From: Paraphoma chrysanthemicola
Lineage: Eukaryota; Ascomycota; Dothideomycetes; Pleosporales; Phaeosphaeriaceae
Assembly: GCA_020744225.1 (NCBI GenBank)
Contig: JAGMWG010000004.1
Location: 1,054,001 to 1,118,000 of the forward strand
DNA: 64,000 bases
Direction: 5' to 3'
The position numbers and the translations under genes are program-made. The notes under the pieces were generated by a model that made no database searches, had not been told where the DNA came from, and was given only the letters and a program-made list of their open reading frames with translations. The stretch's first letter is position 1. Every line of letters begins with the position of its first letter. Positions 18,750 through 30,427 of the stretch are shown one piece after another.

Positions 18750-20669
18750 TTATGGTTTCCGCCGCTTGAGCTTGAAGCGCCAGCGAGACTTCTTTTCGGG
18801 AGGAGGCGATACGGCGTCCGTACTGCTTTGTTGCGACGTGGTAGTGCTTGAAGCTTGTTGCGTTAGCTGCGCTCGTCTATCGTCCCAAGCTGTTCGACGC
18901 TGTGTCTCTGCATTGCGTGCTTCTGCTTGCTCCGCAATGGGTAGGTCGGCGATGCGATCATCTTCTTCGCCGCGACGGATGAGCTCCGTGTGGGGCATAT
19001 CATCTAGCGGGAAGTTTGCAGTATCTGTCATAGTATTAGTGTTGATGCAGGTTATCGGGCTTAGCATAGGGCACCGACTCTGCTGGTACTGGTACTTTGG
19101 ATCATAGTCGATAGCAAAGAAGTAAGCATCTTCGTCTTCATCATCCTCATCAATGAGGTAACAGTCGAACTCCGAATATGCGTTTGTCGCGAACAAGAAA
19201 TCATCGCTGAGGATGACCGCTGCTGGAGCGTTTCGGAGAATATGGAAATCCAACATATGCTGGACATTGTTTCCTTCGTGTCCGAATTCCCATTGAACAC
19301 CATAGGTCATACCCGAAGTAATTGCTGTTGAGTTATCCGCAAATCGAAGTTTAGTATGATAACGTCTATCGCTCTGTATTGGGATTCCCATTGAGCGAGC
19401 ATAATCTTCATCCATGATGAGGACCTTGCTGCCTGAATCTGCTAGCGCGTCTTGTTTACGGCCGTTCAGCAGACCAGTGAATTTCGGTCCGTTGTCGCCA
19501 AGGTAGAGGAAGTGCGCTTGTGTTATGCCACTGATAACACGCTTTACCACCCGTCGTTTTTGATTCATAAATGAAGAGAATGTTTTCGTTGCTTTCAGAA
19601 ATCCCTTGCCTAATATAACGTCGTGGATGCAGTTTGGCAGCAGATGAAACACGATTGGATACGAGCCTGGCTCATTTGCAAAGTCGAAATGCGTCGCCAC
19701 TGTACCCTGTGTTGTTACTTTTCTGCCACTCCCGATAGTCACGGAGGTCGCAGACTCTCGGTTGATTGGTAGACCTAAGCGTTGCGCCAATTCTATCCTC
19801 ATGAAATTCACCTTTGCGCAAAAGTCTCCCAGAGCATTAACTTTATGCATCGATCCGATAAAGCCGGGTATCTCGTAGATATTGACGGCATCTTCGAGCG
19901 CTGAAGTGGATCGTTGATCTTTGCTCAGCCAGGTCGGATGTGGCGAAGCCTCAACGGAATCGGATAGGGATGGCCTTATATTCTCGTGGAGCTGTGTAAG
20001 GAATACCTGGCGTAGCACATGGTCATCTCTACCGTACTCAAACAATGCAGATATATTCGTGACTGCAGTATAGACACCCTGCTCCTTCCACTTTGCAGTC
20101 ACCCGTCCAATGTGGGCGTCGAGATTGTCGATAAACTCGGCCTTCGCTGCGTTGAAGTCGTGTAAGGCGGTTTGCTGAAAGCGAAGAGCGTGAACAGATA
20201 CGTAATTGCTGTCGATGGGGCAAACATGCTGATAACTAGTTTCGGGACGATTGAGCAGGCTCTCAAAGAAACTCGGACCGTCAGGACCACAAACCAATTG
20301 CCACTTCGAAATCGATTCCTCGATCTCTCTCTTGTCTTCACTAACGGCTTCGGCGATAGTATTTAGACTCTTCCTTTGTTTCCCTGCAAGATCTTGCCTG
20401 ACGATCGCTTTGGTCGCCACAGGATCGTTGTCTGTGAAGTCGAAGCGTGAGTGACTTCCGCAATCAGACAGAATGTCGTTACTGGAAATGGCAGTTGCCG
20501 GTTCCGATGCGTCAAACTCAAGGTTAAATAGAGCGCTACACGCTCCAAAATGAGCTTTCGTTGCCTTTACGGAGTCCTTCTTATCTTTGAACAGCCACCA
20601 CTCCATTTCTAGAGCACCAAATCCGTGGTTTCTTGATGCCAATGCCCTCGGTGTTCTTGGGAGTATCAT
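18750..20669 (-). CDS. Protein with two tandem retropepsin-like domains
   Basis: 639 aa from ATG 20669. Two successive regions look like retroviral-type aspartic protease folds. The first, about residues 275-375, has ALGDFCAKVNFM where the family has A-x-x-D-[ST]-G-A (D282 followed by Phe-Cys, so the motif is broken), then IGSGRK, DVILGKGFL. The second, about 400-500, has ALADSGSKVLIMDEDYARSM with D411-Ser-Gly intact, then LRFADNST and AVILSDDFLFATNAYSEF. Retropepsins work as dimers; a fused pair could make a single-chain pseudodimer with one active half. The N-terminal 270 residues are unrecognised; the C-terminus is Gln/Ser-rich and very basic (KKSRWRFKLKRRKP). No reverse transcriptase or integrase adjoins it, so this is a domesticated-type fungal gene rather than a retroelement. 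An upstream exon is possible. Confidence 0.75.
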   Translation of the reverse strand: MILPRTPRALASRNHGFGALEMEWWLFKDKKDSVKATKAHFGACSALFNLEFDASEPATAISSNDILSDCGSHSRFDFTDNDPVATKAIVRQDLAGKQRKSLNTIAEAVSEDKREIEESISKWQLVCGPDGPSFFESLLNRPETSYQHVCPIDSNYVSVHALRFQQTALHDFNAAKAEFIDNLDAHIGRVTAKWKEQGVYTAVTNISALFEYGRDDHVLRQVFLTQLHENIRPSLSDSVEASPHPTWLSKDQRSTSALEDAVNIYEIPGFIGSMHKVNALGDFCAKVNFMRIELAQRLGLPINRESATSVTIGSGRKVTTQGTVATHFDFANEPGSYPIVFHLLPNCIHDVILGKGFLKATKTFSSFMNQKRRVVKRVISGITQAHFLYLGDNGPKFTGLLNGRKQDALADSGSKVLIMDEDYARSMGIPIQSDRRYHTKLRFADNSTAITSGMTYGVQWEFGHEGNNVQHMLDFHILRNAPAAVILSDDFLFATNAYSEFDCYLIDEDDEDEDAYFFAIDYDPKYQYQQSRCPMLSPITCINTNTMTDTANFPLDDMPHTELIRRGEEDDRIADLPIAEQAEARNAETQRRTAWDDRRAQLTQQASSTTTSQQSSTDAVSPPPEKKSRWRFKLKRRKP

Positions 20670-21031
20670 GTATGCATGACCATGGGCCGGATACGCCAAA
20701 AGAGCAGGGTCAAGTCATCGTAGAGGAAAGGTTGCGTAATCAAAGACTTGATGAGGGCAGACTGTAATAAAAGTCTTGTGTTTAACAAACCAGCCGTTGT
20801 GCTTATCCTGGCTTGCGATATGGTGACCGGGGCTGAGCTCATGCAGGAGATGACGTGGCTGGCTGCGGTGCTCTTGGGAATCGAACCATGCATCATCATT
20901 GGTTGCCACGGCTTGCGTACAAGGAGAGGCTGAAGCACTATGCCTCGCACTGGCACCCACCGGTGAACGTCCTTCGTCACATAGCGCGTTTCGTCGCGCG
21001 CAACGTTAGTTTTGCTCCTGTAGCCCCCACC
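20670..21031. other. Divergent promoter region
   Basis: 362 bp between the retropepsin-like gene and the DUF6594 gene, which start in opposite directions. The sequence is partly open in several frames, so short upstream exons cannot be excluded. Confidence 0.5.
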
Positions 21032-22030
21032 ATGTCCAGCAACTTTACAGCAGCCGATGTCGAGCTCGGTAGGAATCGTGACGGCTATCCTGCCCTCGCA
21101 AATTGGATTGCGCGCGACCCTGATAACGAGACTCTGATTTTCCGCAAGTTTGCACGACTTGCGGCTAGAAATCTGTTGTACTTACAAGCTCGCTTAACTT
21201 CTTTGGAATCAGAAATTGACCGACTGGATGGCGAAGCTTGGCAGAGCGCAGACTTTGAGGCAAGGCAATCATCAAGACGTTGGGAGACTCTCATACAGCA
21301 CGCGGAAGACGCCACTAGACCCGAAAAGCAGCGAGTTGCGAAATTGGATGAACTTAGTACTTTGTTAAGAGAATATTGTTCGTCTCACATCTTGTGCGGA
21401 GGAGCGATCAGGCTGACTGTACCAGATGAAACCTTGGTCTTGCAGTCGCACGTTGCTCAGATGAGAAGGCCAGATGTTCGCCCTCTCTCCGCTTTTCGTG
21501 ATTACCTTCATGGCAAAGCGATAGTCTACAAACAGACTGTGGCTATGCCTCTGATTAGCGGGCGTGCAAAAGCGTTCCTCGATGACGACAAAGATCTGGT
21601 AACACTTGCCAGACCGATTGAGGAGGACTATCTTTCCCAGTTTCTACAAAACCACTGGCTCTTCCGTAAGCGCACGAGTGTGGACCCTTATGATCGCACA
21701 ACAACCCACAAGAACTTGCACATCGTACGCACCGTTGCAGTGCTCGACATGGTCCTCGCCGCGATCCTTCTCATCGGCGCCATTGTAAACTTGTATCTTG
21801 TCCCGAATCCGAAAGCAAAACTTGGCCTCGTTGCAATGTATACGATGCTCTTTGCTTCCAGCGTCGCGCTATGTACGAATGCGCGAAGGGCTGAAGTATT
21901 CGCTGCCACGGCGGCGTACGCTGCTGTCCTTGTCGTGTTCGTGAGCGGTGATCTCGGAGGCACGAAAAGCGAGCAGTGCCTCATCCAGCTTGAAGGAGCG
22001 ATCTGGAAAGCAGTCAAATGCCCTGGATGA
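21032..22030 (+). CDS. DUF6594 family membrane protein
   Basis: 332 aa. The ATG at 21032 sits in a near-ideal context (CCACC ATG TCC), although the frame is open further upstream. Layout as in the fungal DUF6594 family: GYPALANWIARDPD near the N-terminus, a helical middle (RLAARNLLYLQARLTSLESE), conserved YLHGKA-like and LDD-x-KDLVTL segments, then three closely spaced membrane helices at the C-terminus (AVLDMVLAAILLIGAIVNLY; LGLVAMYTMLFASSVALC; VFAATAAYAAVLVVFV). Family function is unknown; these proteins are numerous and variable in filamentous ascomycetes. It is transcribed away from the retropepsin-like gene. Confidence 0.88.
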   Translation: MSSNFTAADVELGRNRDGYPALANWIARDPDNETLIFRKFARLAARNLLYLQARLTSLESEIDRLDGEAWQSADFEARQSSRRWETLIQHAEDATRPEKQRVAKLDELSTLLREYCSSHILCGGAIRLTVPDETLVLQSHVAQMRRPDVRPLSAFRDYLHGKAIVYKQTVAMPLISGRAKAFLDDDKDLVTLARPIEEDYLSQFLQNHWLFRKRTSVDPYDRTTTHKNLHIVRTVAVLDMVLAAILLIGAIVNLYLVPNPKAKLGLVAMYTMLFASSVALCTNARRAEVFAATAAYAAVLVVFVSGDLGGTKSEQCLIQLEGAIWKAVKCPG

Positions 22031-23076
22031 AGCTACAGCCTCTGAGCTTGATCTCGCCAATTACACATCGAGCATCATCACAATCCGAGGAGAGACTACG
22101 ACTGTCGCGAACAGATGCCTATGGTTGGCCGTGGAGATATCAAAAGTGTCCCTAGTGCTTTGGCGATGCCATTTTAATTGCGAGGCTGAAGTCGGCCATC
22201 GTTAGACCTGAGAGCTTCCAGTGACCCACGCTTGAGTGGCAGAGTCGTGACATATTGCAACACCTCATGTGCTCCACATTGTAGGCTGATTTGATCGAGG
22301 ACGATGGTTTGTTCGCTAAGTAGAACCTCACAACTATCATCAGTGAGAGATACTTCTGTAATGGTGGAAAAAACCGCGCTGGGCAGGTGCTCAGTTCTGG
22401 AACTGGTGGCGCCATGGCAGTGTGACACACCACATGGCAGCCACTTTTGTGATTCGCATGAGACGAAGGTTGAAATTTCAATAGATTTCGGTGTCTGTAG
22501 AGCGGGGTTGTGACGTCGTCACGTCGCCGTAGTCGTACTTTCCAGATTCGCGACAGCAAAACGCGGAAACACGTGACTTTCAAAACAAACCTCGGCACCT
22601 CGTTCTTTCGCATTCCCAACTCGGTGTCACCCAGCCACCTACACGCCTTCCCTCGCCATGCATAGAGTGACCAGTCACATTAAAGAGTCACCCCTTGCAC
22701 ATGCTTCAAAGGGTGCAAATTTACCATGAAGATGGTGCAATCTGGGAAGCTTGCAATTATTAAGTCGATTACTGATCAGATTGGCACAACTATTACTTCA
22801 GTAATCTGCTGCAGAGCGATTACAGCGCGTTGTACTTCAGCATGTCACTTTTCACACTCGGGACTCGACTCACTGCAAGCCATTTTCAGCACAATAGCGA
22901 AACCAGACTGTCATCAATGCATCAATCATTGCTATCAAGCGGTACTTAAGGTATGACAGGGGACCATGTTCATGGGCTGTCAGGAGACTCGCCGATCGCA
23001 ACGTTATGCCTCAAGCCAAGGCTCAACACATGCTTTCAAAAGGCCCCTGGGTTCCCACCTCACCGGGTCCAGCAGA
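22031..23076. other. Intergenic region
   Basis: About 1 kb between a plus-strand 3' end and the 3' end of the MFS gene. A 76-codon ORF at 22726 shows no family resemblance. Nothing is supported. Confidence 0.5.
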
Positions 23077-24754
23077 TTAGTAGGTATACCTGAAACCCTT
23101 CTGGTCACCATCATCATGGTACTCCAGCTCAATCTCACCACGGTCGGCCTTCTTGTTCGACCTCCAGGATCCCAGGGTGATCAATCCGACAATGATGATG
23201 GTAAGCAGGCAGCAGGCTATGCAAGCATAGAGACCTGGGCGATAATGCGGCTTATCCTGAAATCTACACAAAGTTAGGAGATGATATTGAGAAGCGCCGA
23301 AAGGAGTACCCACCTGAAAATTAAACCTCCGGCGATACCGCCCACACCGCCCATACCGACGAGAGTGGCCGAGCAGAAGGCGCGCTTCCATTGACCACGA
23401 ATGTTGTTGGCCTGATACGACATGGTCGCGGGCACATTGCTGTTGGCTCCAGCAGTTGTGAGGAAGACGCCTGCGATTCGGTCAGCAATGACACTAAGAT
23501 CAAGAGCCGGCTCACTTACCAAAGTAGCGGACATTGGCGTTGCTGTGGAATCCCATAATGGCAACTCCGATGATGCACAAGATCATGTTGAAAATGATGA
23601 TGGGTCCACGAAGGTGATATTTATCGCCGAACCAACCGGTGCCGTACATGACAATCGCAGCCAGGGCATATGGTGGCGCGACGAGGCACTGTGATGCACC
23701 GATCGAGAAGCCCATATTCTCGGTGAGAATGATTGGCAGGAAATAGGCAAGGGCATACGTGACGGTCGTGGTGTTGAAGAAAATCTTAATTGGTCAGTAT
23801 CGCGTGTTATCCTCGCCCGAAATGTGTGCTTACCATTGCGAATCCCCAGATCTTGATATCAAGAGCGCCGCTTAAGAACTTCTTCAGATTCCAGGGCTCA
23901 GGCTTGGCGTCACCACGATCCTTGTTCACGCGATCGATGATGAACTTGGCTTCGCGCTCATTCAAGAAACGCCAAGACTTATGAGCCTTGTCTGGGAAGT
24001 CGACCAGGGCCCAGTATCCCAAGATACCCAAGAAGCATGTCAATGCTCCCTCAATGATGAAGATCCATCGCCATCCGTTGAGACCCTTGCGGCCCTTCAG
24101 CTGCATCAGCCCGTAAGCGAGAATGCCGGCGCATGCTGAAGCCAGACTTCCTAGGATGTAGAAGACGGAATAACGTTTGCCAATGTCGAAGCGAGTGTAC
24201 CATGTCGACAAAAGGTAGACGCAGCTGGGGAAGAAACCGGCTTCAAGTATTCCGAGGATGACACGCAAAGCTGCGAGAGTTTCGAAGCTATCCGCAAAAC
24301 CCATTCCGATCATCACGGCGCCCCAGGCTACAACGATGAATGAAAGGAAGTTGCGTGGTCCAAGGTATCGAACGATGACTGTCGCCGGAGGCTGAAAGAC
24401 GATGTAGGTTGTGAAGAAAACGAGGGTAACGACTGAATAGCGCGATACCGTTCCCATGAGAACATTGAGTTTCAGCTCCACGTTCATGCTACAATATGAT
24501 CAGCGTGGCCTAGCACAACACAACCATGGCCAAACATACCCAGCAATGGACGCAGCACTAAGATTTGTCCGATCCATCAAAGAGATGCAGTACAAAACCC
24601 CTACGGTCACGACAAGACGGCGGTCAATGCGATGGATAATTTTTCTCTGCTCGGCGTGAGTGAACTCGCACTCGTAATCGTCCTGGCTCGAGCCGTCATT
24701 GTGGATGTTCTCCTTTAGGCTTGCCGGCCTCTTCTCAACGTCGTTGTGGGCCAT
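23077..24754 (-). CDS. MFS transporter, allantoate permease / anion:cation symporter type
   Basis: Five-exon model, 492 aa: exons (minus strand) 24540..24754, 23834..24488, 23520..23784, 23314..23470, 23077..23263, with introns of 49-51 bp and all phases closing. The ATG at 24754 was chosen because residues before it are not family-like. The product has about 12 membrane helices, the early LYCISLMDRTNLSAASIAGM motif and NGWRWIFIIEGALTCFLGI, both typical of the Dal5/Tna1-like ACS family that imports organic anions such as allantoate, nicotinate or other vitamins. The C-terminal cytosolic tail is charged (DRGEIELEYHDDGDQ). The substrate cannot be read from sequence. No metabolic partner gene adjoins. 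Confidence 0.92.
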
Positions 24755-27431
24755 GTTTCGTGTGGTCTTCTCGTCAGCAAGTTGGTGCAGGTCGAAGAAA
24801 CAAGCTGAAGCCTGCGATAAGAGGTTGCACGGTGCGCTCATTATATGTCCAGCGCCCCTGTACGACCCGCCATTACACATCGCCAAGCAGGGTGGGTTTC
24901 CACAGCAAACCAACATCGAGAAACTACCGAGGCACGGGCAGGGCGCTCGAATTGGCGTGTTGCATTCCCCTTCATCGCCTGTCCAGGGTCAACCAGGTTG
25001 GACGAAATTTCGCGGAGTGCCACCGAAAAGAGGAAGGCGGAATCAAGCTGGGGAGCGAAGGCTTGGCAGCGTGGAGACCCCGCCTTCGCCAACGCCATCT
25101 TCAGCCGGGACCCACTCAGCAGCCAATGAGCAGATGCCCAGTAACGCAAGCTCTTTCTGTGCAGGCTCTGGTTGACGCTTGCAGTCAGTGGCTACGGCTC
25201 AAGGCATGGCAGGTGCGCGCGACCAGGGATATGTGGCGATCGAGTTGCTTGTTCTTTGTGATAGATAGAGGCATTGTACGGCTGGCGCAATGTCAAAGAT
25301 CCCCACGTCACGATGTCTCCACATTCACGCGGGGTAAAACAGCATCCTTCGAGGTGACTTGCTCCGCAATGTCCGCCTAGATCATCTCTTTCGGGCTATT
25401 CCTCCGCGACTCTGGCTTCAGGATGGGATGATGCGTCGCTACTGTACAGGGAGGCAACGAGCCGCATACGACCGGAAGCTGTCTTGGCGCTGCATTGCCA
25501 TCTGCCGCACCTTGCTCCCAGCTAAGCTCGTATCGCCGCCACCGTCGGGATCCGGTGCTTGGACTGAAGCAAAGCCCATGACAAGAGACTCAAGTCTTCC
25601 CGGTCCAGGACCCAAAATGCTTTGCACAGCTTGACCGTTCAACGCTTGGTCCCTGGTGCCTGGTCCCTGGTGCCTAATCAGATGACTATCCAGGCTGATT
25701 CGAAAATCTGTGTGCTTCACAAAGCCGTTGTTCATTATGCACTGCGACCTGGTAGTGTCAAACTAGCCGCTCTATACCATACACACCGTTATTTTGATCC
25801 GCACTGGTGACGCCCAATTCGCCCCACTACTTCTTGCGTACGCTAACACCCGCCAATGCAAGATGTTCTAACGAGCGCCAAGGCCGCGGATCCAGTCAAC
25901 AGTCAGGCCACACCACATAGTCTTTTACTTCGCTTGATGATGCATCCTTCGATAACCGTGTGGCTGTGAGCCACATGCTTACAGCACATTGCACATCGAT
26001 CGATTTACTGCTGACCTCGCCGAATTGTCGCAGTGTGACTGGATATGGAATGAACGACACAGTTACGTCCAGCTGATAATGAGTCGCCTTTTGGTCAAAA
26101 AAATCGTCTTCCGTGGGGCGGGTCCAGAAGTGGAGTAAGCACATTCCACGACCATTTTTGCCGCATACCCAGTTGCATTCCGCTCCCAGAGAGTTCTTCA
26201 ATTGAGCACGCAGCACACCTCTGCATGCCCAGAGCGAGCAATGTGTCTCGCGTATCTAGACCACATAGCACATCACTCCTTGCCATCTACATACTCTAAC
26301 CAACACACCGGGAACGTTGATCTCTGCATCGTATCCCGGTGCTTGGAACCCCAACGTGTCTGGGCACGCACCAGAATACCGTGCCTCAGATCTTCCCCCA
26401 ATTACCCAATCAGCTCCACAGATCTGCAAAGGGGACCGAGGCTCCCCGTACCCCAGATTCAATCCCCATACATCACTCTTCCCGCCCACACACAACCCGC
26501 AACATATCCGCCAATAAGACGCGTCAGACATACCTCGGTATCTTTCCACTTTATGTACCAGCTCACGTCCTTCTGCCGCGCCTCCGAATCCTCCCGTCAG
26601 GCCCTCACAACACCAACACGCCGTGATATTAACGTTTCTATCAGTCCCGCATCACGCCAAAGTCTGCTCCAACGTCGCCAATAGTGATGTCGAGGTCGGA
26701 GAAGGTTCCGAGGTATGGCGTTGTGTGCCTAGCGGCTAAGACGGGGAGGAGCTGTGGCTTGCAGGTATCGTGCAAGCCACTCCGAGGGCTGGGTCGGGGC
26801 TAGGTGGATGCTTGTTCGGACTGCTCTGGTAAGTTGAGAAGGAGGTGGGATGGGTAAGCTGGTGTGTTCTGGATTGTTGGCTTGGGTGTTTGATGTGGAA
26901 ATGAAGTTTGGAGTGGAGGTGAGTGTGCCTCGGCTTGAGGTTGATGGTTGCGCTTCTTTCGGGATGAAGGTTGAAGCCGCAAGATTATACGCGTATGTGC
27001 GGGATGCGGGACCGTGAGGTAGGTGCTTTGCAAGTGAGCTCGTGTTACAGCTGCCTCCAACAACGAGGAGTCCAATCCTGCAGTTGCTTCCCCATGAGCA
27101 TCTTCACAAAAGAGGATTATACTTGGACACTGCGAGCTAGCATCCTGTGTTTCGTTCTTGAGACAAGTTCTTCCCTCAACACTTCTTGTGGAGGTTGGTC
27201 TTGACGCGCACGGAAAATCTGAATAAATTAAGCAAAAAGCTCAGCTACGTTTCCACGATGCTCGCGTTCTTCGGTTGTCTCCTGCTCCGGCTACCAATAT
27301 TCCAAACCAGACTTGCGGAACGTAAGGAGAGACACCCAACAGACCTTTGAGATTCAACAAGAAACTAGCTAGCCGTCGTTCCCAACTATCAAAGCGAAAG
27401 TATCGAAAGAAGGTCGACAAGCAGAGACCTC
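24755..27431. other. Long gene-poor region
   Basis: 2.7 kb without a supportable gene. Many overlapping ORFs of 60-220 codons exist in all frames but show no conserved motifs or splice logic. A short direct duplication GGTCCCTGGTGCCT, twice in a row, lies at about 25649-25676. Base composition is ordinary and there is no RIP signature. Confidence 0.5.
25649..25676. repeat. Tandem duplication of a 14-bp unit
   Basis: GGTCCCTGGTGCCT is repeated back to back. No function is implied. Confidence 0.6.
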
Positions 27432-30427
27432 TTACTTCTTCAACCAAGGCAACACCGGCTTCCACCCTTCTCCGGCCTTCGTCTTCGCGAAATAGTTCAA
27501 GCTACGGCCCGTATCGGCCGGCAGCTCCCAGCCCGTCTTCGTACTGCAGTACAGCAAATACAGCAGCGCCATCTTGACGCTGACTGTCTTTACCGGCTTT
27601 CCCTCGTCGTCGCTATCCTTGTCCACAGTATCTTGTTCATCCTCTTCTTCCAGCACGTCCTCGAACTTGATGGGCTCGGAATACAAGAGCCATGGCTCAT
27701 GGAAGAGGTCGACGGGGTCTTTTCCTGCGGGGACGTTGTACTGGGTCTTTTGAATGACGTCGAATTTGAGGAACGTGATCTCTGAGGCGGACACTAGGAA
27801 GGCGTAACGTGTGCTTGACATGAGCATGTACTGTGCGATCTTGCCTGTTCAATATGTCAGTCCACGGCTCTCCAGACGTCAATCTTGGGTTGATACGTAC
27901 CTACTACGCATCTAAAGCTTCCCCAGCTATTCATCTTGACATTGTCCAGCGCAATGACCAACGCATCGTCCCTGCCGCCGAGGTACTCTACATGTCCGAG
28001 CAACCTCGTCTCTAGATCATCATCTTCATCACCATCACCCGTGTCCGCTTTGAACACAAAGGTCGGTTTCCATTCCAACTCGGCATTACCAAGATCGTCG
28101 TGTTCTGGGCCAAAAGCGTGCATTGCCTTCGGAACACCCGCGCCCTGCATCGTCTTCGTCTCCAACACCTTGTTGTAAACGTTCTCAACGACATCCAGCA
28201 CGTGGCGCTGGAAGAATGACTCAAGCTTCTCTGCCCCAGTGGCGGTATTGAGGAAGCTGATGCGCGCATTGCGAGGCGGAAGAACGTATTCGTCGTTGAG
28301 TTCAGCGAAGGCGGCTCGACACTTGCTGCTCTTCCAGAACTTTATAACCTGTTCATTGAAATTGTTCCATGGTTGAAGAAACCCCAGATACCATAGGCGG
28401 TCTCCGTCGGCAGGAAGGAAAAGTGGACCTCCATCTTGTGGCTCGGGGAGTTGGTCATCCTTCAGTGGCGTGAGGACGGCATCGCGCACCTGTGAGCCCG
28501 TCTTTCGTTCTCGCAACCTTGCGAAGAAGTCTGTTCTGGGATTGTATGGAGTCTTGGGGGTAGAATCGCCCGTCTCTTCGGGGTCGGTAGCAAAAACATC
28601 AACCGTAATGTTGGGTTCCGTGGACCACCAGAGGTGGCTCAGATTGGATCGTGAACGCTTTTTTGAGGCCTTCGTACCGACGCTATCGGGCTGGTTCTCG
28701 GATTTATATGCCTCACAGTCCTCTTGAGTGGAAGGGGCAATGTGGTCGTAGGTATTCTTCTCGCGGAGCCTCACCTCATCTTCTTCCTGGGGCCGTCCTT
28801 GACTATTTGTTTGGTCGTCCGACGAAGTATAAGACGCCTTGTCTGTAACACTTGTCTTTCTAGGTTTTGTTTCCACAGAAGTATTACCGTCAAGGTTGAG
28901 AGACCGCAACGTAGCAGTAGCGCTGGTATTGGCGACCGAAGCTGGCTGTGCTATCGCGCTCTCTTGCGAAACGGCGGTTGATGCCCGTCGAGAGTTTTCG
29001 ATTTGAGACATTACTGGACCGGTAACTGGAGACGACAACGTCGAGGATGTTGAAGAAGATTCGGACGCCACTCGGCTCCGCATTGCGATCTGTGTATTGA
29101 GCTGAGGTGGATCTGGCTTGCTAGATTTTGCAGCTGCTGCGATCACAGCAGGCATGCGGCTGACAGGTGACACTGATGATGCTTTCTCGATCTCGGTGTC
29201 GGAGGTATCCCGCACTCGTTTGGTAGGAGCTGTGGAGATATTCGGCGGCGGCGTAAGAGCTGGCGATCCCACGAGGTCTAGAGACAGTTCTTGGTCGCGA
29301 CGGCGGTGGCGCACACGACCTCCGACGGCAAGTAACGACTCAGATTGAGATATCGGAAAAGAATGTTTCCCAGCCGAACGTAGCACTCGTCCTGATCTAG
29401 GCACGGTCGAGACGGCTGGCGAAGAAGACCCACGAGATAACCTCGAAGTGCCAGGCAGACGCTCGGGTCGCCCCGAATTGGTGTCTCCTGGAGATGCGGC
29501 GTCAGAATCTTCAGCAGGTTCTGAAAATAACGGTACGACAAGAGGTGGGCGCCCTTGGCGTATGGGTTGAGGATGTTGGAGTTCAGGCGTGGGAGTTGTG
29601 GTGCTCGTTGCCAGTTCAGCTGATGATGATGATGCAGTTTCGGAGTGTGCTTTTCTTGACGACTGTCTATTGCTGGCGTTATCCGGTTGCGAGGTTTCAA
29701 TCGACGTCAAGGCTCCGCGCAGACGCAACGAACGACGAAGAGCTGGTAGTTCGAGCGACTGTGCGCGACCTGCTCTGTCGCTGACCGCGGGTGTAGCTTG
29801 ATGCTTCTTTCTCAGTTCGCGAGCAGTAGAAACGTTCGGCGGTGGGATTAACACAGCAGTTCCGCCCGTGCGCTGGAAGGTAGGGTTTGGTTCGGGAGCC
29901 CGTCGTTGTTTGGTGCCGGTGTGGGGATCCCCAGAGTCATCCGCCTGTGTACCATCGTAAATAACGCCTGTAGATGATACCCTCCTTGCCATCGCAATGA
30001 GTTTAACATTCTCAGTCCTGAAGGACTTGTCGATACGCCGAGCGAGAACCGTTGTGGCCGGCCGCGGTACGGCTTGTGGGTGCTGCCAACCTTGTGCGAT
30101 ACCAGGAGCTTGCCCTTCAGTAGCGAGAGATCCAACGTCCGGTACATGAACTTTCCTAGCTGACTCAATCTGGAACGCGCTGTCCTTCCTTCGGGCCTCT
30201 TCTCGAAGTCTCCGTAGCCTAGCTTTCTTGCAGGATGCAAACTTCTTCAGAGCGTAATCCAAATCCTACTTGCAGATGTACAACGCGTCAACAGCATCTC
30301 GGAAGCCTTGTCTGGTCTGTTGTGTGTACGTATCGAAAACTTGAAGTTCTTTATCGTTCAGCGATGCAAGGAAAAGGGCATCGGTTACGGTGTCGGCCGA
30401 CAGCTTGTCGAAGATCAATCGCGACAT
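27432..30427 (-). pseudogene. Large unknown protein gene interrupted by one in-frame TAG
   Basis: The reading frame from ATG 30427 (MSRLIFDKLSADTVTDALF) runs to a TAG at 30266-30268 and continues in the same frame as DLDYALKKFASCKKARLRRL with no shift. It stays open to 27901, then splices over a 56-bp intron 27845..27900 (GTACGT..GAACAG) to exon 27432..27844. If the TAG were a sense codon, the product would be 979 aa. The N-terminal two thirds is disordered and Ser/Arg-rich. The last third is folded and ends FRCVVGKIAQYMLMSSTRYA, FLVSASEITFLKFDV and GWKPVLPWLKK, which faintly recalls the nuclease-like domain placed before kinases in fungal FunK1/Crinkler-type proteins (inference only). The alternative is an intact shorter protein starting at an internal ATG such as 29992, or a splice I missed. 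Confidence 0.6.

Noticed and set aside
18750..20669. Retrotransposon Gag-Pol remnant
   Set aside because: There is no reverse transcriptase, RNase H or integrase, no LTRs and no RIP; the reading frame is intact over 639 codons.
24699..25380. Plus-strand ORFs of 158 and 219 codons
   Set aside because: They overlap the 5' end of the MFS gene in antisense, lack motifs, and have Arg/Ser/Pro-heavy composition typical of shadow frames.
26202..26684. 160-codon plus-strand ORF
   Set aside because: Pro/Ser/Arg-rich random-looking sequence, open in several frames at once, with no motif.
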